Assembly: GCA_944470555.2 (NCBI GenBank)
Contig: OX104127.1
Location: 56,018,140-56,082,139 of the forward strand
DNA from: Heterobilharzia americana
Lineage: Eukaryota; Platyhelminthes; Trematoda; Strigeidida; Schistosomatidae
Length of the DNA: 64,000 nucleotides
Reading direction: 5' to 3'
Shown piece by piece: positions 56,480 through 64,000 of the stretch. Below the pieces are notes generated by a model. The model had not been told where the DNA came from. It saw only the letters and a program-made list of their open reading frames with translations, and searched no databases. The stretch's first letter is position 1, and every line of letters begins with the position of its first letter. The translations under genes were made by a program, and so were the position numbers.

Positions 56480-57034
56480 CTTTAGTTGGTGTATCAGATC
56501 TGTTGTAGATTTCCTAATTTTGTTCATAACATATGAACTCAGCATCAATTTTATATTCTATTAGAAAACGTTTAAATTTCAGACTAGTCAGTTTTTACGA
56601 ATTAAAACAAAGACTTTGATATAGAAGAGGATGGAAAAATAGTTAGTTTTGACGTAACAGGTCTTCATTCTAAAATATCCAATAGTATGACACTGAAGGC
56701 AATCAGAAATCAACCAAATTTTGACTCTGAACTTGCTCATAGAACTAAAATATCGGTTGATGAGATCATTTTGGGTGTACAGTTGCACTGGACCTTTACA
56801 ATCTTAAAGTATCAGAAGAAAATATACAAACAAACAGGAGAAGTAGTAGTGGGATCATCAGTATCCTCAATGAAAGCAGATATATTTATAGATAGTTGGG
56901 AAAACATGGGTTTACGAATGGATAATCCTGCACCTGAGATATGGTGGCGATATGTGAATGATACAGTTAACATGCTGAAATCGAAAGATATCAACAACTG
57001 CCTCGTACATATAAACTCACTTACGGGGTGGAGA
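56480..57034 (+). pseudogene. PLE-D reverse transcriptase fragment (left of RTE family 2 insertion)
   Basis: GKIVSFDVTGLHSKI (56635-56680; motif A, FDV.SL), KISVDEIILGVQ near 56750, KKIYKQTGEVVVGSSVSSM then KADIFIDSWEN (56815-56905; motif B, altered) and EIWWRYVNDTVNMLKSKD (56938-56990; catalytic YVDD changed to YVND). Inactive by sequence. Confidence 0.82.
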
Positions 57035-58040
57035 CGCTGACAAGATGCAGAGTCTTCTGAACACTTTGAGTGGGAATTTGAGAATGTTTGGGATGCAATT
57101 TTCATCACCCAAATGCAAATTTTCGCTCCAGGACTGGTCTTCAGCGGTACCACGGTTAACAACAGAGAGTGAAGTGGTTGAGCGTGTTGACCACTTCACT
57201 TACCTGGGAAGTAGGATCAACCCTGATGGGTTAGTTGGGGATGAGATTTCTGCACAGATACAAAAGGCTCGATTGGCTTTTGCCAATTTGCGCCACCTAT
57301 GGCGCCGCCGTGATATTCGTTTGTCTATTAAGGATTGCGTGTACTGCACAGCAGTCCGCTCTGTTCTACTATACGGCTGTGAAACATGGCCATTGAAAGT
57401 GGAGGATACAAAAGGCTTCAGGTGTTTGATCACCGTTGCCTTCGTAGTATAGGACGTATTCCGTGGTGTCACCATGTAAGTAATGCAGAAGTTAGGTGTA
57501 GAGTTTTGGGGAGAAGAGGTAAGTCAGTCGACGAGGTTGTGAACCTTCATCGACTGAGATGGTTGGGACACGTACTACGTATGCCTGCCTAGTCACCGAT
57601 TGCCTCGTCACACAATGTTGGCTGAGGTGGATCCAGTCTGGAAAAAGGCCCGAGGTGGCCAGACTAAAACATGGCACCAATGTATGAAGTCTCTGACTGT
57701 TGGTTTAAGCCATGTAGGACGATGCAGACTAGGTGGTTGGGGTCAGTGGGTGGACAAGAGGAACCAGTGGTTGGAGACCCTAGGTGATATGGCTCAGAAC
57801 CGAAGTCAGTGGCGCAGATGTATACACACATTATCCTCATCTTAACAACGCTATACCGAATATCACCATTTTGTCAATCCTCTTTCCTTTCTTCTCGTAC
57901 TTTATATTTCTTTTGACTGCATTCACTTATCTTCATCCTTCACCTCACTACCTTTTTACTTGATGTGCTGATATGAGGTGTGGCAACTCGGAGGGTTACG
58001 CAGTAATGCCTGGTCCTATGTTGATAATGATGATGATGAT
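57035..58040 (+). mobile_element. RTE family 2, 5'-truncated insertion
   Basis: A second RTE-type family with a GATGATGATGATGG 3' end. The 10-bp duplication GGGGTGGAGA lies at 57025-57034 and 58041-58050. It is inserted in a plus-strand PLE-D whose coding sequence resumes afterwards. Sequence is well preserved except for one or two frameshifts. Confidence 0.85.
57045..57842 (+). pseudogene. RTE family 2 reverse transcriptase C-terminal part
   Basis: Three overlapping frames give the RT thumb and C-terminal region: VERVDHFTYLGSRINPDGL near 57180, VLLYGCETWPLKVEDTK near 57365, VFDHRCLRSIGRI near 57425, LHRLRWLGHVLRMPA near 57550 and GGQTKTWHQCMKSLTVG near 57655. The catalytic core is absent through 5' truncation. 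Frame changes near 57410 and 57590 break the reading. Confidence 0.85.
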
Positions 58041-58554
58041 GGGGTGGAGAACTAACGATATTGAATTGCAGGATAAAACAAAGGATAGACGACGGATTGG
58101 ATACTATTTTCTACAGTAAACCGATACACACTGTAACAGGGATCTAGACTTCAAGTCATCTTATCCAATGTCAGTAAAGGCAGGTTTAGTCAAATGTCTA
58201 AATGATAGACCTAGAAAACTGACTAGTCAGTGCAATGACCTAAACAAGGAATTTAAACACATAAAAGAAGCATTAGTAGCTAATAATTATCCTCCTTTTT
58301 TTTAGGATACAACAGATGTAATTCAGTAAAATAAGCTAATCTACCGAATTCCACGCGATGACTGTGAGATGAAATACATACGTTAAACTAGCCGGTTGGG
58401 GTCAGTTACATTAGTGGGAGATAGGAATTTAGACAAATGTAGAATGACACCCCAATAATCTAGAAAAACACTCGACTATTGCAATACAAACATTACCACT
58501 CAAGCATTCAATAGGGTGGGATAAAACCATAGTACTCAAGTAAGATATAATAAG

Positions 58555-58588
<34 letters not shown>

Positions 58589-58680
58589 CTGAATCTTTGT
58601 TCATCGAAACTAAAATCAACATATGCAATAGGAAGAATGTTTGTAACTTTATAATACACAATTGGCTTGCTTTCAAGATG
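58041..58680 (+). pseudogene. PLE-D C-terminal part (right of RTE family 2 insertion)
   Basis: SYPMSVKAGLVKCLNDRPRK near 58165 and KEFKHIKEALVANNYPP near 58250. GIY-YIG remnants follow, with LEKHSTIAIQTLPLKHSIGW then DKTIVLK near 58465-58540. Stops interrupt. A (GA)n tract at 58556-58584 lies in the 3' part. Confidence 0.75.
58556..58585 (+). repeat. (GA)n microsatellite
   Basis: About 14 GA units within the PLE-D 3' part. Confidence 0.88.
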
Positions 58681-59859
58681 AAAGTGTGAAATTCAGTTTT
58701 CATTTTTGGAGTCAACTTACAAATATTCATAATCACGATATAGCTTAATGTATTAACTTACTAATCATGAAATGTTTTTATGATGAATTCGCTGCTGATA
58801 AAATAGATGTGATGGTTTTCGGTAAAGAAGAACATGTAGAATAAGATACATAATTGATCAGCAGTGAACAACCACGCTTGACATTGAGACCTTAGAGGTT
58901 AATAACTAGCGAAGTCCTTTGATAAAGCTAGAAATTTGGCCACTAAACCGACTCATATTATACTGCGGTGCACTACTAAACATTTAGGATAGGATGGTTA
59001 AGCTAGTTACCCTCTGACGACTAATTTTTGTAAATAAGTCAGTCCTACAGTGAGCTAGTTGTGGCTTATTAGTAAAGCCACTAAGTTCAGCGCCAAACGA
59101 CACCATTTCCAATCAATAATGGAATGTCTGTTTCCTCAGGGATGCAGAAAAACTATACTGACATCTGATAACAATCTAGAAGCAAAGTTCCCAACAACTT
59201 ATTCCATGTTAAAAAGTTTCAAAAATGATAATTCGATCTTTTAAAAGCCATTGGGCTGAGTAATGATAAATACTTTGTTATTTCTTGTAATAATATTTCC
59301 AAACTGATGACTGGAAAATGTATAACTTAGACATTTGTGGGATTCTGACTTTCTGGATGTCCACTATTGGCATGTCGCTACACCAATCGATGCCTTACTG
59401 ATTCCTATAAGTAACCTATTAAACTGAACTCAAGACGAGTAAGCTACCATAGTTTGTCTCTTGAACTTTCTTCACCTTCTACTGCACAACAGAGGATAAA
59501 GACTAATGGCTTTCTATCCGTGTATTCGACAGGATCATGGTCATCTACATATACAACTGAATTAAGCGAATGAGACGCGGTTAACTCAAAAAATGAAAAT
59601 ACTCAGGTGATACACGAAAATAAGGAAAATGCACCATATTTGATATCACTTAATATGCAATTTTTTCACAGTCATGACGGAGGAGTCAGTGAATGGCTTT
59701 TCAGTTGAGCTAATTATTAGTACTATGATTTGGGCTCTTAGTTGAATGTCTTTTAAACTGAATAAAATAGTACTTCCAATAAAGCTTATTCAAGACTATT
59801 GGACAACTAACTGACACAAAGACAGTCTATTTTAGGAACTTCATAACTTATATTACGAG
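58681..59859. other. Nothing recognised
   Basis: The upstream arrestin exon was sought here on minus and not found. Confidence 0.4.
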
Positions 59860-60330
59860 GATATTATTGTTAGTCCTGTTTGGTACTCGTCAGCTTGGTT
59901 TACCTGCCTCCCGGTGAACGATGCGGTTCCTGCCGAGGCTCGAAATGGCGATTGATTGCTTCACACACCACAGTTTTATCCATTAGGCCGCTGAGTTTTA
60001 ATGTTCTTGTCTGTATTAACTGTGAAAACTATATTCATCGCACAAGAAGTGGTTATCACAGCTCAGTAGCTTGATGGATAACGCTGTAGTGTTGGAAGCT
60101 ATCGGCCCGGGGTTTGGGTGTTAGTGGCAACAACATCACTTACTGGGAGATAGGTAAATTTAGCTGACAGATAAGATAAAACACGCGTCCTACTATCCAT
60201 CAATATTATAGAATCGAAACACACCAGCAGTATTGAGGCATCCACACAGTAGCCCATATGCCAATTTAGACAGGACTATTCGGTTCAATCAATGACAAGA
60301 TTATACAAGAAACAATATTCTATTACAGAT
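59860..60330. repeat. Two facing family A fragments
   Basis: 59870-59990 is a minus-strand piece (CTCGTCAGCTTGGTTTACC) and 60040-60330 a plus-strand piece (GATGGATAACGCTGTAGTG, AAATTTAGCTGACAGATAAG). Both ribozymes are decayed. Confidence 0.68.
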
Positions 60331-60639
60331 AGTTATACAAAAATCTATGTTTTGAATAGTCATGTAACTTGCTAACTCACACTTATGAGATAAGAAGTCA
60401 GTACCATGAGACTTGGTATCCTTATTAGTTAGTGAAACGTTTTTGTGTTGTTAATCTCATTCGAAGCAACAATACACAAACATGCAGTTAGTCAGTTTAA
60501 AACAGAATGTTACATCTTATTGTCTCTTTGAATAACATCAACGTTGTATCAGTGGAAATCGACACATCAAAATACTTCCTATACTTAATTTAAGAAAGGG
60601 GTAAGTGAATTTCATCCTCAGCATTCAAAGATCGTTAAT

Positions 60640-61120
60640 AGGACCGAATTGATCAGTCTCTATTGGCATATAGGATCCTGTACGGATGCCTTGATATAGT
60701 AAAGATGGATAGTGGCTAGCAACGAAATCCAGGATGCGTATTTCGTCCTATTTTGGACTAGTCTACTGCTAGTCACTATGCATCTTTACTATAACTAGAA
60801 CACGCGTATATCAAGGCATCCGCACAGGATCTCAGATGCCAATAGAGACTGATCAATTCGGCCCAATCAACGATGATGCAATACAAACAATAACACTTAA
60901 GAAAACCATACACATCGCACAAGAAGTGGCTGTCGTGGTTAGGTGGTGTAACAGATAACGCTCTGGCGTTTAAAACGATCGCTCCGGAGTCCTAGGCCCG
61001 GTGACAGCAACATCACTCACTGGGAGGCAGGTACATCCAGCTGACGGGTCCCAAATAGGACGAAGTGTGGATGCTGGATTCCACTGCTAACCACTATCCA
61101 TTTTTACTAAGATTAACCTA
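60640..61120. repeat. Inverted pair of family A repeats (imperfect palindrome)
   Basis: GGACCGAATTGATCAGTCTC...GGATGCCTTGATATA (60643-60697) faces TATATCAAGGCATCCGCACA...GATCAATTCGGCCC (60811-60868). The right arm continues as a full plus-strand unit. Its hammerhead at 61035-61080 has core CTGACGG and box GAAG, so it is probably inactive. Confidence 0.78.
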
Positions 61121-61811
61121 TTAGAAGCTTTAGTTCAGTAGTGATAAATAATTAGCAAAGTCAGTATCCTTGTTTATAAAACAGTTCATAAAACCTTCCT
61201 CTTAGTGTATTCTATTCAAGACACCTAATAAGTATAGACTTAAGTGAATTGTAAACAATATCTCCATCGACCAGTATCTAAGACACTATGACTACGTGAT
61301 AGAAAATATTTGCCATCACAGTGCGAAATGATAGATAGAATTTACTGAGTCCTTTGGGTTAACCAATCCAGTCTAACAGGAGGTGAATTACAGGTCAATT
61401 AGCTCAAGGATAACATCTCTGACACTAGCACTGGATGACGCGGGTTAGTATCTCATAGGTGACATCAGTTCACATGAGGTTGCAGATAAGACTAGCTGAT
61501 ACATGCCGACAAATATGAAATCTAAATCAAAAGCTTCCCGCTGATAGCCTACAACGAATTACAAGTTTTATTCACTCGAAAGTATTTTAGAAGAAACATA
61601 CGTTTGTGACACTCTCTATACCATCTATAGGGGGTAATATCCTATGAAAAGAGTCATTCAGTATTAGGCTTCCTGTTGTTTGCTTACATGTGGAATAGAT
61701 TTTCTTTTTCCAGTAAAAGTCTAAAATAATTCTCGTTGGTTTAAAATTTGTATTTTAAATTGAATAAAAGTAAAATTGGGAGGCAGAAATTAATGTTGGT
61801 TAGGTGAAAAC
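61121..61811. other. Nothing recognised
   Basis: AT-rich, no motif. Confidence 0.45.
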
Positions 61812-62095
61812 AATGGAGATGGATTGGGCATGCACTGAGAAGGCCGACTGGGGACATCACGCGTAAGGCCAGGCACTCGAGTGGAACCCAGATGGGAAAC
61901 GACGAGTTGGGCGTCGGAGGTGAGGGTGACATGGAGGAGATCTTGTGAGGAGGAAATGAGAGCTTGTGGGCTGTCGTAGAGCCAGGTTGAAAATATTGCA
62001 CAGAAGAGAGCGGAGTGGAGGTGTGCTACTGAAGCCGTATGTTCCACTAGGAACCCAAGGGACAAATAATTTAAATAATAATAATAATAATAGTT
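61812..62095 (+). mobile_element. Short RTE family 1 3' fragment
   Basis: Matches the last 250 bp (ATGGAGATGGATTGGGCATG to CACTAGGAACCCAAGGGAC), then an AATAATAATAATAATAATAG tail. Confidence 0.87.
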
Positions 62096-62454
62096 GAGAA
62101 AATGGCCTTCATTTAGGAAATAGATAGGAATCTGCCTCTGTATCCTTATCAGATAAAAGCCAACCTGAACAATGATACTAGCATACTGATGCCTCAAGAA
62201 GTGAGATGTCTTTCAGTTGCGTGCCAAAATTTATGCATATTATTTACTGGTCTCCTTTCATAATCGTCCACATCGAACAAATATAAAGCTGTCGAAGTAC
62301 GATTTGATTATGGCTACTCCAATCCTTTCAAATTACAACTGTTCTTCAAGAGATCAGGACGTTATATAAATAAATTGATAGATAAATACATCAATCCTAG
62401 TGGTGATATACTATAAAATTAATCTTAGGAATCAAATCCCCACCAATAAAATAA
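62096..62454. other. Nothing recognised
   Basis: AT-rich, no motif. Confidence 0.45.
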
Positions 62455-63045
62455 AATTGAATTTTGAGGGAGTTGTGGGGATTTGGAAGTATTTCAAGTT
62501 GTTATTCATCGTAGACTGATATCAGTTGGAGGAACAAAGAAAACCTGGGAGCATTGGACAGTCGTTTCTTCCTAGTGTGAGACTCCTCAGCAGTGCGCAC
62601 TCACGACCTTCAAGTTCTGTGACCAGCACGTTACCAATGAGCTAACCACTGGGTCAGAATCTAATTGTCCATATTTCTAACTTCTATTAGCTCACACTAT
62701 AGCTCAACCGCCACCCAATGTCACCGTTGAGTAACTATCCTCACGACTATCAGGCTTTGCCCCCACCGATCAAGATGACATCGGGTGGCGGTTGCGCTAT
62801 GTCGTGAGCTAATAGAAGTTGGAAATATGGACCATTGGATTCTGACCCAGTGGCTAGCTCAATGGTAACGTGGTGGCCACAGAGCCTAAAGGTCATGGGT
62901 TCGATCTCTGGTGGTGCGTGGACGTGAATGCGCGCTGCTAAGGAATCCCGTAGTAAGACGAAACAGCTGTCCAGTGCTCCCAGGTTTCCTTTGTTCCTCC
63001 AACTGATGTCAGTCTACGATGAATAACAACTTGAAATAAAATAAA
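62455..63045. repeat. Back-to-back pair of family B repeats forming a long palindrome
   Basis: Arms of roughly 270-290 bp (62480-62770 and 62768-63035) are imperfect reverse complements with almost no spacer. Both hammerheads are slightly damaged: the left has the last base of stem II as A, the right has core CTAAGGA. Confidence 0.83.
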
Positions 63046-63444
63046 AGTTTATCTTTCAATACACACTTTAGTTTATTTCTGATAGACATGATTTTCAACA
63101 GAATCCTTTCATTCATTCCCCAACAAGACAGGAAAGCCTAAGCTGATATTATAACCGGAAGGCTTAGAGGGATTTTATCTGTTCATTGAGGCGTGGTTGA
63201 TGAATTATGGTTACGTTCTCTCTCTCTCTCACTCTCAATCTGTATACATTTTGTACATTGAAAGAAAATATGAAATGACATACTCCGTATTGTTTTTCTC
63301 TTTAGAAAAGAACGATATAAACATGTTATTGGTTAACGCAGGCAAACTGTTCTTTTTCTGTCCCTATAAAGCTTTAAGATAAATCAGTACACTGAGTTTT
63401 CATATTTGCCTTAATTTGGCTATTTTATATGATAATCCTGTCTT
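63046..63444. other. Nothing recognised; short CTCTCTCT tract
   Basis: TCTCTCTCTCTC near 63216; the 61-codon frame at 63197 has no support. Confidence 0.45.
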
Positions 63445-63640
63445 CATTAACTTGGTTGTGGCTAGCAGCAGAATCTGGGACGTATGCTTCATCCTATTTA
63501 AGACTCGTTAGCTAAATGTATCTACAACCCAGTGAGTTATGATGTTCCTAGTGGGACTCAAACTTTATACACATCATATAGGAGCCTAATTGCTAACAAA
63601 GATGATTCAATTCGATCCAATAGGACAGAGAAGGATTAAA
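63445..63640 (-). repeat. Old family A repeat
   Basis: GTTGTGGCTAGCAGCAGAAT and CCCAGTGAGTTATGATGTTC match family A; the ribozyme core is decayed. Confidence 0.65.
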
Positions 63641-63654
63641 AGTATCGATTCCAT

Positions 63655-63860
63655 AGGATTCACTCATGAATAAAAGGCAGAATCTGAAATTCTAGCCTTC
63701 CTAGACTGCAGGGTCAAACAAAACAGTGACGTGTCACTTGCTATTCATGTCGATCGAAAAGAAACACTTCCTAGCAAATATGCTGAGTTTGAAGCAGCTC
63801 ACCTACAAGAAACTAGGTGTCGCAAAACGTTTACTATAAAGATCTGAAGAGATACCAGAA
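63655..63860 (+). pseudogene. Probable PLE fragment
   Basis: SEILAFLDCRVKQNSDVSLA then IHVDRKETLPSKYAEFEA (63660-63790) follows the PLE pattern downstream of YVDD (FLD....R..DG.L....YRK.THT..Y..F...HP). A stop comes after FTIKI. Short; the family is uncertain. Confidence 0.45.
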
Positions 63861-63927
63861 AAAAACTGGAATCTCAGTAAGTAGGCTGGCAGTGTGTTAG
63901 GGAAGTCGGAAGAAAAAACAAAATAGA

Positions 63928-63975
63928 ATGAAGTTTATCGAGAAAAGACTTAGAAAATCAACTCGTAAAGATAAG
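63928..63975 (+). other. Possible first coding exon of a plus-strand gene, truncated by window end
   Basis: ATG at 63928 opens 16 basic codons (MKFIEKRLRKSTRKDK) that end exactly at a strong donor AAG|GTAAGT. An in-frame stop lies just upstream. The product is not recognised, and 16 codons is too short to exclude chance. Confidence 0.22.
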
Positions 63976-64000
63976 GTAAGTACTTTACTGTACCTCCTTA

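Noticed and set aside
1..64000. CRISPR arrays, operons, ribosome binding sites, phage or plasmid features.
   Set aside because: None seen; the sequence is eukaryotic with spliced exons and retroelements.

Overview
The window looks like nuclear DNA of a schistosome-type blood fluke (Schistosomatidae). The evidence is the combination of AT-rich intronic sequence, self-cleaving hammerhead ribozyme repeats of the SM-alpha type, many RTE-clade non-LTR retrotransposon copies, CR1-clade remnants and Penelope-like elements (PLEs). There is no bacterial or phage gene organisation. The species cannot be fixed by eye.

The only host gene I can support is an arrestin (beta-arrestin-like) gene on the minus strand. 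It is visible as five minus-strand exons with GT-AG sites: 50726-51116 (finger-loop region), 39092-39151, 30372-30439, 17831-17981 and 2637-2709. A sixth exon, at 6296-6384, lies on the opposite (plus) strand. The known part of the gene spans about 48.5 kb. The first exon(s) lie beyond the right edge and the last beyond the left edge. Introns are 8.6-15 kb and consist largely of transposable elements. Reading phases agree across the exons except for two single-base homopolymer problems, in the 50726 and 6296 exons.

Repeats by class. (1) RTE family 1 has one full-length copy with an intact ORF at 25864-29077 (13-bp target duplication), a decayed near-full-length copy at 51723-55087, and about 16 truncated or deleted copies on both strands. 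(2) RTE family 2 occurs at 34445-35200, 44640-47760, 50145-50400 and 57035-58040. (3) A CR1-clade remnant lies at 9705-10600 (minus). (4) PLEs of several families: PLE-A, with about 225-bp inverted terminal repeats, at 3784-5560 (+) and 31488-33245 (-); PLE-D at 16430-17545, 24290-25863, 29091-29680, 56480-57034 and 58041-58680; PLE-E at 35990-36490, 43480-44170 and 51590-56255. Three RTE insertions sit inside PLEs. (5) Two tRNA-like SINE/retrozyme-type families carry hammerhead ribozymes: family A (SM-alpha type, about 323-bp units) and family B (about 380-400-bp units, stem III CAGCUG or UAGCUA). Eleven copies have intact catalytic cores. (6) A third tRNA-derived tandem repeat lies at 23375-24170.

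The most notable points are the inverted arrestin exon bracketed by oppositely oriented RTE copies, hammerhead-like motifs in PLE-E with a swapped C3-G8 core pair, the recurrent back-to-back arrangement of family B ribozyme repeats, and two PLE-A copies that share the same inactivating changes. Family names for repeats are my own labels; no database search was possible.
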